From Corticium candelabrum (Eukaryota; Porifera; Homoscleromorpha; Homosclerophorida; Plakinidae): 64,000 nt of DNA. Every line of letters starts with the position of its first letter. Within the stretch, counting starts at the first letter, position 1. Shown piece after piece: positions 15,615 through 27,189 of the stretch. A model generated the notes under the pieces. The model saw nothing but the letters and a program-made list of their open reading frames with translations, was not told the DNA's origin and did not search any database. The stretch spans positions 816,613-880,612 of the forward strand of contig NC_085099.1 of assembly GCF_963422355.1 (NCBI RefSeq), in the 5' to 3' direction. A program made the translations under genes and the position numbers.

Positions 15615-18600
15615 CTAGACAACTTTAGGCTTTGTGTACAGATGTGGTGTTGCAACCATGGCCAATATGCCAGTCCTGGTAATGACCACGTATAAACTGG
15701 CAATCACCAGCACCAATGCCACAAACATACATGACATGACCAACAGTCCAGGTAGCGACCACATGCTCAGTGGAACCTAGAAAACATAGATCAAATAGGC
15801 ACATACAACCGTTCATTGCTGACATTTCAATATACTCGTTACTAACCCCTTCACAACGAAGACGAGGATAGATGGAGGTTTCGGCTTCTTTCAAAAAGAT
15901 TCTCAATGCAACTATCTCTAATCTCAAAGATCGACTGAAGTAGAGAGCAATGTGGTAATTACCAACTGAGAGAAGAGACATCGTGTGAGTCAACTTATAT
16001 TGGAGTAAATGCCTGCATCATGACATACGTACAGCAGATGTGGTCTCAGAATTTGATCTCAATAAACCACTAGCCATACTTACCAACGCATTGCAAATTG
16101 AGAACATTGGAATTTAGATAGAGCAGCACAAATTTCAACTCCAAACTCCTATCACAACAAGCACGTTTCAGAAAGTGATGATAGCACAACGTCATGGCAA
16201 GTTTCACAGTATAGGAATACATATGACAAATACTATATTAACAGAATTTACTGTTTTCTTATTATATGAAGCTACAGTACACATAACCATTTGCCAACAC
16301 AAGCCATAAAAGTATGAGTGCGAAAACGTACGTGTACTGGTGTTCAAGCAGTAGTCTATGCAGCTACCAACATACCTGATAATGATCTATTGCTTTAGAC
16401 AAAATTGTCATACTCCAATCCACATTTAATAACACAGGAGCTGTTAAAACACAAACATGTGTATAAGATAAAAATGTATGTTGTTGGGTAGAGGTATGAT
16501 AGTGATTCTTGTATCTACACACGTTACCTCGAAGGGCTGCTTCCCGTAAGGCAAATGAAATTTCCTTTGATGAACTCAAATAACCAAATGGAGTAAGACC
16601 AGCAGCCCACAAGTAATCTACATGTGAACCATTTCTTCAACAGGTAACAATTAAAGATGGAATATGTAGGGATACAAATAAATCAATATTTACTTTAAAA
16701 AATATTCAGTTGGTAACAAGCCATAAAGAGACTCAAAAAGAGATGCAAGAACTGGTCTAGTGACTTCGCTTGTATCAAAGTCAGGCTATAGTACAAAATA
16801 CACTTTAAATAAGCAGATATGAGTAATTGTTTCTGTACCATCCACCTTGTTTCCTGTACAATGAAATCCAGTAGATTGTCTACTAGATGGAGTACGAACA
16901 GCTATCACCATGTCTTCAAATGACACTGCCCTGTACATCAAGTGTTTCATTCCAATGTTAGGCTAGAATGTCTCAAGCATACTCACTGTTTACCATCATC
17001 CAATAACAAAGAGTGATAGCCAGACAAGTCAAACAAAAAGATAGGCAACGTGAAGAATTTATTGAACGGTGACATACTCAATCCTGGCAAAGGCTGTAAA
17101 CCAAATGACTTTCGAAATTGCAACAACCAATGATGCAACTCTGCAAATAATTAGACTCATGAACAAAACAACTCATCATGGAAACATACACACAATTACC
17201 TATTGAGTCTAAATATTGGTGGGTGACAACCGAGGAGCTGTTCTGTTCCAAAAAAATCATCAATAAATGCAACATGAATATTCACTAACAGCTATGTAAA
17301 CCTGTGATAACGCTTGTACTTTAGTTGCCAGTGCATGTGAGAATGATGCCACACAATGAGGACATGATTCAAGAACAAGAGGAGTAACCTTATATAATAG
17401 CTTTTGCCCATACAATGCCAATCTACCTGCAAAAAATACTATGAAGTCATTCCTAAATGCTTGACTTGTAACGTAGACTACCGATAGTATCTCTAAATAA
17501 CTGCCAATCAATGCTGTGAGATACTGCACGATCCACTAATGTAGACAAACTATTATAAACAATACATCTGTTTCAAACAGTAAGATGTAGCAATATAATT
17601 AAGTACATACTCATCAGAAATGACTATTAGTTGCAGTGTAATTTGCCGAGCATCTGTAAATGGGCGAGCATACTGAAGAGAGGGAACAATCACCTGTTCT
17701 CCTATTTTCGTCAGAAGAGAAGCAACTGCTGTTGTAAACTCATTGTCTCTAATACACGTAGAAATAAAAAAAACAGAAGCAATAATTTTAGTCTAATCAT
17801 GTATGTCAAGAATCTCAACATACACAGCAAAGCCTGAATCACTACCTGAAATTCGTTGAGCTGCCATAATGCTCTAATCTTGGTAAAGTCCATTGGTTAA
17901 CTATATTACTATTTTCCTTTACAGTAAACATGCCTACAGGTCCAGCTGAAAGATCAATCCATAAGTACCTAAGTCACACCAAACTTCCAAGAGATGTCAC
18001 AAAGAGCCAGTCAACTATTTCACCTTTCTTTGCCAGTCCACACTGTTGTGCCGCAGCCTGAATCAGAGTTAAGGCTATACCAGTATGATGGCTACAGTGG
18101 CAAACAATTTCTAGCAATGCTGCCAAAGTATTGCGATTGTCAACAGCAGTGTACCTTGACAGTGCTTTGCATTATAGTTGGAAAAGCAAGTAAATAGATA
18201 GTAAAGGCAGACGTTGGCGATGAATTAAAATCTTCAAATATTAAATCATCAACAAATCTAAAAGCCAAAGATATTCTATGCTAGATGATATACATGTACA
18301 TAGATGTACTTCTATAAACAAATTAGCAACCTGTAATGAATTCTAGTCTTTCCAGCTGAAATGTGTGCACTTAGCGTTTTTTGTATTTGATCTTCAAACT
18401 CTGGTAAAGCCTGAAATCATTATGGATTCACATATCAACAGTGAAGAAATTCATGTTGCCTAGTAAATTTAAACTGTCATACTTTGCTAACATGAAATAC
18501 CATTTTCTTTCTGGTCGTCAGTCTGTGATGATGAGGCTTAGCAACATAAATAGCACGATCTCTTTGAACAATGTCCAAGATATGGGTCAACTGAGATGGC

Positions 18601-19707
18601 TATCACATACAGGTAAAAGAGTCATACACACAATGTTAAATATTACTTGCATGACCCTTGTTTGTTTAGAGGTATGCATCCATGTACTCAATAAAGATGA
18701 GTCTGGTCAGACCCATGTGTCTTATGTACACATGCCTAAGATAAAGTACCACAACAAGCTTTCTTGATTAAGATCCTCACTAGATAAGCCTCAGTCTGTT
18801 GGCAAAACATGGATTGTGTGTGCATGAGATTAAACTGAGAGGTCTTGACATGCAGTGAGGTAAGACCCTGCAGTGTCTTGTGTATGCTGATAGCTTAACA
18901 CAATTAATCTGATGTCCAACCATTATTTTTATATCTTCTATCACACCCAAGATCATACACTGTATAATGTAGTTCCCTCCAAAGGGCAAAATAAAAATTA
19001 GCCTTCAATCATCTATTTGATACCTACCTAGGCTACTCTCTGTTAATTGATTCAATTAAGTTTATAATAACTAGAAACAGCCTCGATGATACTAAGTTGC
19101 AGTGTAGTGAAATTTGAGTTCTGAAACTAGTCACATTTCCTCCATAGAACAATAATTATTCTAAAACCTGATTATAGCTAATAGTATGCACAGTTTAATT
19201 ATTTGGTATATATGTAGCTGCACAAGAGAAATCTAAAGCACAGTCATACTCCAACGATCATCATTACTAGATCCTTAGCCCGGAAATCCGGGCCTCGGGT
19301 AACAACGTGGATGCATCATCTTTCGTTTGCTTTTCTCCATTCTTGCGGGTAGTTTAGCTATCATTACACACACCTGTAGAATTGGATTACTTCCAGTATT
19401 CCAAGAAAATCCGACTAGCTTCACCTCAACATACACAGACATTGTCGCGTTTTTCAAACGACTAGAAACCTAGACAAAACCACTAAGCGTCGTCTGTATT
19501 TGTACAGCCTCTAGATCATCTTCTTACTTCTGTCAGGTTGACTGCAGATTGGGATACAGAGAGCTCTCCTGCTTCAACCGCTTGATAGAAAATATCTTCT
19601 GTTGCGAACTTGTCATGTTCAGGATCAAAGTAGTGACTCAATCTGAGAATTGAAGGAACGAGTAGCGACAGAAATAGACACAGACGAAATGATACAAACT
19701 TGATCAT
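15615..19707 (-). CDS. type I membrane protein of the plant-type DUF7906 family
   Basis: The function is unknown. Exons: 19707-19528, 19469-19374, 18590-18501, 18410-18331, 18257-18213, 18154-17846 (interrupted, see below), 17748-17611, 17549-17482, 17426-17302, 17242-17200, 17140-16987, 16930-16846, 16785-16694, 16634-16528, 16440-16376, 16148-16084, 16012-15847 and 15776-15615; about 676 residues. It starts with a signal peptide (LCLFLSLLVPSIL) and ends with one membrane helix (about VMSCMFVALVLVIASLYVV) and a short tail, so the body should lie in the ER/secretory lumen. Motifs I associate from memory with plant DUF7906 proteins: FDLSGYHSLLLDDGKQAV, FEDMVIAVRTP, AAGLTPFGYLS and IDLSAGPV. 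The 18154-17846 frame contains one in-frame TGA (17976-17974). Splicing a 39-base (17984-17946) or 78-base (18023-17946) intron removes it and keeps frame. The family name is from recall and needs a profile search. Confidence 0.75.
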
Positions 19708-19983
19708 GAGTGCACACTCACATGACGCTGACCTAACGGTGCCGCATGCGCATCAAATACATTATCTGCCGCAACAAACTTCGAGCGAAAACGGATACGG
19801 AGCTTCTGGCTTCCTTTACGAATTACGTAAGACCCATGCCTGTCCCGACGTTTACATAGGACACAGGAAGGAAGTTACTCCACCAGGTGGTGTGTACTGT
19901 GGGATATAAACTGCCTAGCGCCTTACGCGAAAGTCATTGTGCGCTTGGAGCCTCTTTGTGGCACAGTGACGCTTCGGAAGAAG
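19708..19983. promoter_or_regulatory. shared upstream region of two divergent genes
   Basis: The interval of 276 bases separates the starts at 19707 (minus) and 19984 (plus). It contains CGCATGCGCA at 19743-19752, again an NRF-1-like palindrome core, close to the minus-strand start. The bidirectional role is inferred from spacing only. Confidence 0.45.
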
Positions 19984-20418
19984 ATGGACGTGACTGCTGC
20001 AGGCGCCACACTGACGGTCGTCATCATAATGGGCATGGAAATTTACGATGCGGCCAGAGAGTACAGGAATGGGCGTCTGCAGTTGAGACGAACAGATTTC
20101 CTAAGTCGGATCTGGTCTGCGGTCGTACGCGCTACGTTGTCGGTGTGGAAGGAAGTTCGAAACGTATATAAACATACGAAGAAAGAGAAAGAGACAGAAC
20201 CCGAAGACCAGACGAGTTCGAAACGTTCGCTGCGAGATGCTGCGACGAAAGTAAAAGCATCGTTGGGCAGAGGGCGACTGTTGAAACTAGCAGCGAAACA
20301 GGAGGCGGCGAGTTCGAGAGGAAAGGACGGCAATCCACCGATTGGGTCAATGGGAAGCAAACGGAACCTCGTGAAGAAACCGACGTCGAGAACTATGGCA
20401 GCTATGTTGGTCAGGTGA
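19984..20418 (+). CDS. 144-residue membrane-anchored orphan protein
   Basis: I do not recognise it. It is an uninterrupted frame of 145 codons including the stop. The ATG at 19984 sits in a favourable context (AAG before ATGG). An in-frame extension upstream begins only with GTG, so 19984 is preferred. The first ~25 residues contain a hydrophobic stretch (AAGATLTVVIIMGMEI), which could be a signal anchor. The rest is strongly basic, with many Lys/Arg and Ser, a Glu/Lys-rich patch (KKEKETEPEDQ) and a SKRNLVKKP tail. A minus-strand open frame over the same DNA looks like its shadow. The gene is head-to-head with the DUF7906-family gene and ends 210 bases before the GATB stop. A single-exon layout next to split genes could also mean that a 5' exon was missed. 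Confidence 0.5.
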   Translation: MDVTAAGATLTVVIIMGMEIYDAAREYRNGRLQLRRTDFLSRIWSAVVRATLSVWKEVRNVYKHTKKEKETEPEDQTSSKRSLRDAATKVKASLGRGRLLKLAAKQEAASSRGKDGNPPIGSMGSKRNLVKKPTSRTMAAMLVR

Positions 20419-20629
20419 CACACAATTGCTAGAGTAGAGTTTCTATTGTGATATATACGTGTAGAAATATGAAAAGTCTACGTGTAGCGGTACAGGAAGG
20501 AACACGATTTAGATATAGATAGCTTCATGAGTAGTGAAGGAACTCCCTTTGTAGTAGACAGTTGCTATGCAATACGTATACTGTATGTATTAGCCTCTCC
20601 GTAATGACAAATATGACATTCATTATTAT

Positions 20630-22269
20630 TCAGTCACTGCCGCCAATTGTGTCTGTGTCATTCTCTGAATCCAGTTTGACACTGAGCACAGAATGCAGCG
20701 TGCCAGGGTGCGCGCAGCCTCCGCACCGCCTCTGAACTTGACCAAAGAAGAATTGAAATAATTCCTTCTTCCCGCTGTGATATTGCTTCAACTGCTCTTC
20801 ATTCTGACCTATAACTGTCTGGCATAATTCCATTAGAGCGTCCCTGCTGGTTATTTGATACCATCTATTTTCTTCTGTTATTTCAGTAGCTAGCCGCTGG
20901 TCACCATCCACCATGCAATAAAAGATATTCTGTGCTGTCCTGACCGAGATGCTTTCCTTCGCCAGCAGATTAATTATGGAACTCAGCTGCAGTGGAGATA
21001 TGGGACTGGCATCAATAGAAACCCTTTTAGTATTAAGAATCCCTGCTAGGTTCTTTGTTACCCATACAGCTAGTTTCCTAGCATCCTCGCAATGTTGGGC
21101 TGCTGTTTCAAAGTATTGGACAGCACCTTGATTGACTAGGTGTGTGCTTTCTCTAGCAGCAATACTGTACTGTCTCATCAGACGTCTTCTAGTGTGACCA
21201 GGCAAGGCAGGAAGAGTTGATAGTAAAGTTGGTATGTCTAGTGATTTATACGCAGAGCAGTTCAATGGAGGAAGATCGGGATCTGGCATAAACCGATAGT
21301 CCTGCTTCTGGAAGTGTTTGTGCCTTGCTGGCACTGTGATGCCTTGTTTCACATCAAAACTCCTTGTTTCGCTCACTACATCTCTCCCTTTTTCTAATAA
21401 TTTAATGTGTCTTGCTATCTCTTGATCGACAGCTTTTCGAAGATTCGAAATTCCGCTCACATTTTTTATTTCAGTTCTAATTCCAGTCGAACCTGGACCA
21501 TGAAGTGAAATGTTTGCGTCAACCCGTAGAGATGCCGTCGCCATATCCCCATCACAAGTGTCTAAAGCCAGCAATACTTGCCTCAATTCTCGAACTGCAG
21601 TGGCCACTTCATCACCTGATGTCATATCGGGTTGGGTCACAATCTCCATCAGTCCAATGCCACATCGATTTAAATCAACAAATATCACTCTTCCCTCTTC
21701 ATCAACAATACTACGACCACTGTCCTGCTCCAAGTGCAACTGCTTGATTCTAACTGTTTGAACCTCGGCGGTGTCTTCATGTGAGAACGTCACGTGACCT
21801 CCGACAGCCAGAGGGACTCTATGCTGAGTAATTTGGTATCCAGCAGGGAGGTCACTATAAAAATAATGCTTCCTATCGAAGTAGGACACCTCGTTGATCC
21901 GACAGTCGAGAGCGAGAGCAGTTCGCAAAGCCGCCTCCACGCAAAAATAATTTAATACAGGAAGAGAGCCAGGAAACGCAGCATCAAACAATTGAACGGA
22001 AGAGTTTGGAGGTCTGTCAAATTCAGTCGGCGCACGAGAGAAGAGTTTGACGTCGGACTTGATTTGAGCATGAATCTCAAGACCTACCAATGCCTTCCAT
22101 TTGCTGCCGCTTGATACAAAGCTAGCAACACAAACAGAACATGAATCAGACATGTCGCTTTTCACTCGTTGTTGTGTCTAAAGTACCTTTTAGACACTTA
22201 CCGAACAAACACTGTCGGTATGAAAGCACGTTGGGAAAGGAGAAGTCGAGAAAGGTGAGCACTAGCCAT
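20630..22269 (-). CDS. GATB: mitochondrial glutamyl-tRNA(Gln) amidotransferase subunit B
   Basis: GatB is the tRNA-binding subunit of GatCAB, which converts Glu-tRNA(Gln) to Gln-tRNA(Gln) in mitochondria. Two exons, 22269-22202 and 22121-20630, give 519 residues. Exon 1 encodes a Ser/Leu/Arg-rich presequence (MASAHLSRLLLSQRAF), as expected for mitochondrial import. Exon 2 has ALVGLEIHAQI, FDAAFPGSLPVLN, HYFYSDLPAGYQITQ and the GatB signature YRFMPDPDLPPL, then helical and YqeY-like regions ending in a GQVQRRCGGCAHP segment (family form GQVMKATKGKANP). The length is normal for the family. It lies head-to-head with MEI4, start codons 119 bases apart. An internal ATG at 22165 is in frame but lies in the intron, so it is not the start. 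Confidence 0.97.
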
Positions 22270-22388
22270 CAAACATACGGGCAAGTTGGCGAGAAATTCG
22301 GGTATTTCACTGGCTAAGACAATGTTTGTTCACTTTCCAGTCACTAGTTTCCGACTCTTGTCGACCAATTGTGTTTGCTTTCGTTTTC

Positions 22389-24139
22389 ATGGCAGCAAGA
22401 CAATTCACCGAGCACGAAGTGATGTCTATGAAAGTCGCGTTTGTAAGCTAAATTTGGACCTACACTATTGTAATATTAGAGTGTTTTTCTACTACTGTAG
22501 CTACAGTGTAGTAATTCGAGTGAGATGGTATTTTTATTTTAGCGTATAATGAATTTGTGTTTTGTCAGTCTATTGCTGTCCTGAGAACAAAGCCGAGTGA
22601 CATGGACACCAGACTGTTTATAGAAAAAATGCGTATTCGGTTTAGGTGTCAAGAACGCACTTGGAAAGAGAGGGTAAAATGTCTAGTTTTGATTGAATGT
22701 TGTTTAATTGTTACAGGACGTCTGTGATAAATTGTAGGCAAAATATCTAGAAATAGAGCTATTGCTAAAGAAGCAAGAGCTGTTGGAAAGAGATTTGTCT
22801 AAAGTTAGTTTTGATGAAAGCAGTAACACGTTGAGAGAGGAAGCAGGGATATTGAGTGAGTAGAGTGTGTTGGTTTGGCAAAGTGCTGCTAAAATTAATC
22901 TTTTTGTTTATTTTATTAGGTAGTTTTTACGGTTGCTGCATATTAGGTAGTGTCTTGCAGCTTATCCTCTATCACTGCCACTGTCCTAAAATGAACGTTT
23001 ACTTTAGATCTGACGTGTAGAGTGTATTGTGTTTGTTTCCTCAGATCAAGTCTTAATTACCTATATTGCAAACTCAAAATTGTTACAGTAACTAAAGTAG
23101 TTACTCATACTCAATACACGGGTGTGTGCATGATATGGCAGCTATTATTTGAAGCTTACTCAGCTTGTGCCATCACTGTGTCAATCTTAGCATTATAGTG
23201 TCATTAGTTATCTAGATACTCACCAGCATGTTAGTTGATGCTGATTGTCTGGGTCTAGCCCAGAGCTTCATGAGTTTTTGCTTCGATAATTCTTGCTTTC
23301 TCAGCACTATGCAGGCCTGTAGATTATTGGATTTTATGCATTCGCAATAGTCATGCTTGATAACAAACTGCCATGTAGGGGACAAAGTTCAACCAGAGGG
23401 TTGAATTTTAAGTTAGTAATTAATTAACCAACACAGTTGCAACAGAATTATCATCCATGTTACCCCTGTACTACTTGTAGCTTCCAGTAGCTAACATAGC
23501 ATGGAAAGATAATTATTTAATTAATTTATTTACTATGATGTCTGTAGTTGATTCTGAAACTCCATGTCCTGGCAAGTTGGTCGACGATCCTATGTCAGAG
23601 ATTGCAGTACACCTCAAGTTTCTGAAGAACTGTATATTGCTATACCAAAGGTCTTTCTGCATGCAGCATTATAACCAACGTGTTTCCTATTTATACTTTA
23701 GCGTGTCATCTACATTCATGTGCTGACAGACTGTCTACACTGTCACTATCTACTTATGATTTGGCATCAACCATCAGTGATACAATAATCAGAGCCACCC
23801 AAGGCACGGTGACCCTATACCTACAATGCATACTCTATCTTATGCTGAGTCACCATCTATATTGAGATAGTCTGTTTGACCTTCCTTGTATAAATCCTTA
23901 CAGCAGTTGCAGAATTCCTTCCATCTGCAGTCACCAGCGGATTCCCATCTATTGCGTGTTTCCGGACATCTGTTGACGTCATTGCTGGTAGGTGCTATCT
24001 ATATTAGTTCTCTTTAGCCTGGGGCTTTGGTTTAGTTAAATGAAGTAGTTTTCTTACTAATCAGAGCTCTAATCTAGGATTGTTGGTTCCCTTTCACTTT
24101 TGTTAGTTGTTCCAATTGCTCTCAACCAATTTGTCTGTG

Positions 24140-24216
<77 letters not shown>

Positions 24217-25595
24217 TTATTGAGACACTCCCTCATTGTTTGAGCATAACTAAACTCAAAATGTCATGTACACGTGTACATAGATTCTTTCGGCGTTTTA
24301 GTTAGCAGATTACTGCTTGTAGTTGTTTTGATACACTGTGCCATAGATGGGATTTGTAAACCCAGATACTATACTAGAGAATACAGTAACGAGCCCAACG
24401 TCAACTAGATTTTGGTATGTGTATGTATATGTTGTTACTGTGCGTTACCTTCGGGTGTTTGTAGGTGCTCTTGACAGTTCATTGGTCACTCGATTTCAAG
24501 AACAACTCGGTAAAGTAGCCATGTTATTAGCGAGACAAATTCTTCACATCATTATTCAGTTTGATGCTTTCTCTACAGAGGTACGATGTAGCTACAAGTA
24601 TTAGTTGCTAAATCCTAGGGAACTGAATAGGGCATAATAGCCATTGTGCATGTACTCTACCTAGTTGTCTGTGTTTAACAGTTGTGCATCCATAGAGTCA
24701 GACAACATGAACCAGCAATGTTCTCTCTCCACACATTACCTGTACATGCAGTCGTGCAGACTATCTTTATTGTCTGTGCCAAACATGTTATGACATGTAG
24801 TTCGTGTGATATGCACAGGTGACCTTGTAAGCTACAAGGTGCTTTAGGAGTGACCTTGGTCATTTGATATTGATTCTGTATCTTACTCATTAGTTAATCG
24901 AAACAGTGTAGTGATTTTAGGGCTAAGTATATCACTATGATTATTTGATGGTTATTGGCTGAAGCTAGTAAAGGCTGCTACCATATTTTCATAACTGTTG
25001 AACTGTTGTTCATCTCAGGAAGATGTTCATGATGTGCTAAGTGCCATGCTACTTGCTCTTGCAAAACCTTCCATGCTCACTCGTAGGATACTAGCTGAAC
25101 TGTTATCTTGTATCGCGTCACATTCAGAGTACCTTCGAGACGTCAGTGCAGTTTTGAACCAAAGACAAGATTTCAAAGTGGTCGAGTACGAGAACATGTG
25201 CTATGTCTTCAGAATTCTGGAAGAAATTATAGTAGAATCAGACATCACCAGTGACCAACAAGGTGGGTACTGTACACATGGTGTACTGGCAATTGCTATA
25301 CACCTGTGTCAAATATTGTCCTGGTTGCTATTTGTCATATTTTGCATGCAACCAGGCTGATTTTCTGTCATGTCATTGAGGCAATTTCCATTTAATTAAG
25401 TTAAGTTAATTAATGGTTTCATTGTCACCATTTTGTATGGATAGAAATTTAATGGATCTTTCTTTCTTTGTAGTATGTCACGACATGAGGAAACTCTTGG
25501 ATGATTCTCTGCTGCATATTTCACATGCTTTTCCTGTCTTTGCACACTATGTGTGGAGACTAGGAGCTATTGTAAACATGAAAGTCCAGCACTAA
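22389..25595 (+). CDS. MEI4: meiotic double-strand-break factor MEI4
   Basis: MEI4 works with REC114 and IHO1 to promote SPO11 cutting on meiotic chromosome axes (family knowledge). Exons: 22389-22442, 22569-22673, 22738-22855, 23548-23631, 23904-23987, 24465-24580, 25019-25262 and 25474-25595; 308 residues (human about 385). All junction phases agree. The identity rests on three blocks recalled from vertebrate MEI4. The N-terminal SIAVLRTKPSDMDTRLF matches ALAIIRSKPADKSSREY. A helical segment ends in YENMCYVFRILEEII against YENIFYLFWVLEQLL. The C-terminal ISHAFPVFAHYVWRLGAI matches LSDAFPLFTFYLWRVGTL. Middle exons 4-5 are less certain; exon 4 could use another donor. Intron 5 contains a (TG)n tract. 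The gene converges on PSMD5 with 97 bases between stop codons, and a poly(A) signal sits at 25629. Confidence 0.9.
24145..24213. repeat. (TG)n microsatellite
   Basis: About 65 bases of TG dinucleotides lie in the MEI4 intron between exons 5 and 6. Confidence 0.95.
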
Positions 25596-25692
25596 TGGAC
25601 AACAACAACAACAATAATAACAACAACAAATAAAGAAGCAACTACATCAGTATACATAATAGTCACCTCTTAGAGAGTACAGAGATAGTATC

Positions 25693-27189
25693 CTAGTTTG
25701 AACTCTCCATTGTTATGGTTGATTGAGCTGTGGTATGAAACGGTCCATCTCGCACATACATTTTGAGTTGCAACATGACTGGCATTCCGAGCACTCCAAG
25801 TGCGTTGTCTGTGTCCACCATTGTGCTAATAAGTCTATATTTCAATTCCTTGCCTGTTTTTGTGTTTTCTGTTGAGCGATCAAGACAGTATTCTAATAAA
25901 CCAGGACATGCCTGGATTTGTTGTAGGCCCCATGTATTTGATGCAATACTTGTAAGGAGCTTGAGACCTGCTGCGTGAATATCATCGAATGGCTGCGATG
26001 CAATTGAAAGGATAATTTGCATTGGATGGTCATGTAGGACAAGATACCATGAATGTGTAATCTCTGACGAGCTGTCACTAGCATCTATATTCTTAAACAG
26101 ACTTGAAAGGGCTTCTATACACCTGATTCTGATTGGAGACTCCGAGGACTCCATAATTCTGCCCATACTTCGAATAAAGTCTTGTCCATTGTTAGGAGTA
26201 CCCTGGAGTACAGAGCGACCCATATCAGTAGAGCCCAACATGCCAATAGTGTCAATAGCTATGCCTATTACAGAGCCATCACTTTTCTGCAGCTTTGCCA
26301 GCACAGTTGACAGAAAAATAGGATGTTCAGTACAGATTGTCTTCACACTCTGCGGAGCAGATAAGCAGAGGTTACCAAAGAAGCGTATCACACCCTGAGT
26401 GACAAATGAAAGGAAAGGATCTAATGGCCACTGTGCAAGCATGTTGGTAAGTTTATTAAGGACACCAGCATCTTTCAGGTAAGCAAATCCTCTTTGACTC
26501 GTGGCCAGTTTCCCCAGTAATTCGATGCAGTTGAGTTGTAGCAGCACATCATCACAGTCCAAATCTTGCAGCAACCCAGCAAATATGCCAGTCGTAACAC
26601 AACACTCAAATCCCTGATCCGATGACGTAGCGATGTCCACACAGAGAGCAAACACTCGGTATTTGACGGTGTCACTACAAGAAGCAATGTCGTTCATCTT
26701 CTGGACTCGATCAGCAGTAAACAACGCGTTCAGGCCAGCTCCCAATAGCGATGCAGCAGTTAGCAGTTTGGAACCAGTCTGTGCACAAGACAAGTCCTCA
26801 TCACTCAGACTATCCAAAATAAAATCAAACAAGCCGGCTGTAATTATGCAATCAATCCCAGACTCTGTTTGAACACTGTCTTCTAGACAACAGAACAGAA
26901 GTTCTTTCCCTAGGCCCCTTGATGTAGTTGCGCTGATTAGTTCCGACAGTTTGGATCCCAACTTTGTCAGTATTGACTTGGTACCAAACGATCTCCAGAC
27001 TTTTTTTATCATCAGAGATGTCATATCAGAGTCGAGGTGGACGAAAAGAGGAACGACGTCAATTTCACTGGCCTCTCTACGTATCTCAGTCTCAGACAAA
27101 TTACCAATCAGTGCCTGTAAATCTTGGAGTACACCAGTAACGGATTCTGAACTGGCCAGGCTACCTACAAGATCGGAGACTGTGCTCAT
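25693..27189 (-). CDS. PSMD5: 26S proteasome assembly chaperone PSMD5 (S5b)
   Basis: PSMD5 is an all-helical ARM/HEAT-like chaperone of the 19S regulatory particle base. It binds PSMD2/PSMC1/PSMC2 during assembly and is not a stable subunit (family knowledge). A single uninterrupted frame encodes 498 residues, close to human PSMD5 (504). Matching blocks: VKYRVFALCVDIA (human VRYRVYELIIEIS), FVTQGVIRFFGNL (YLPGFVKFFGNL), GIAIDTIGMLGS (GVAVDTVGILGS), IRCIEALSSLF (IRCLDAISSLL) and QPFDDIHAAGLKLLTSIA. The lack of introns stands out among the heavily split neighbours and may point to an old retrocopy or to intron loss. Its upstream region holds TGGCTACGCGAGACT at 27271-27285, shared with a hairpin element at 54741. 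Confidence 0.96.
   Translation of the reverse strand: MSTVSDLVGSLASSESVTGVLQDLQALIGNLSETEIRREASEIDVVPLFVHLDSDMTSLMIKKVWRSFGTKSILTKLGSKLSELISATTSRGLGKELLFCCLEDSVQTESGIDCIITAGLFDFILDSLSDEDLSCAQTGSKLLTAASLLGAGLNALFTADRVQKMNDIASCSDTVKYRVFALCVDIATSSDQGFECCVTTGIFAGLLQDLDCDDVLLQLNCIELLGKLATSQRGFAYLKDAGVLNKLTNMLAQWPLDPFLSFVTQGVIRFFGNLCLSAPQSVKTICTEHPIFLSTVLAKLQKSDGSVIGIAIDTIGMLGSTDMGRSVLQGTPNNGQDFIRSMGRIMESSESPIRIRCIEALSSLFKNIDASDSSSEITHSWYLVLHDHPMQIILSIASQPFDDIHAAGLKLLTSIASNTWGLQQIQACPGLLEYCLDRSTENTKTGKELKYRLISTMVDTDNALGVLGMPVMLQLKMYVRDGPFHTTAQSTITMESSN

Noticed and set aside
15615-15993. Minus-strand reading of the DUF7906-family end as one exon finishing at 15625
   Set aside because: Splicing at 15847/15776 gives a different frame with a clear membrane helix and a stop at 15615, which fits the family better.
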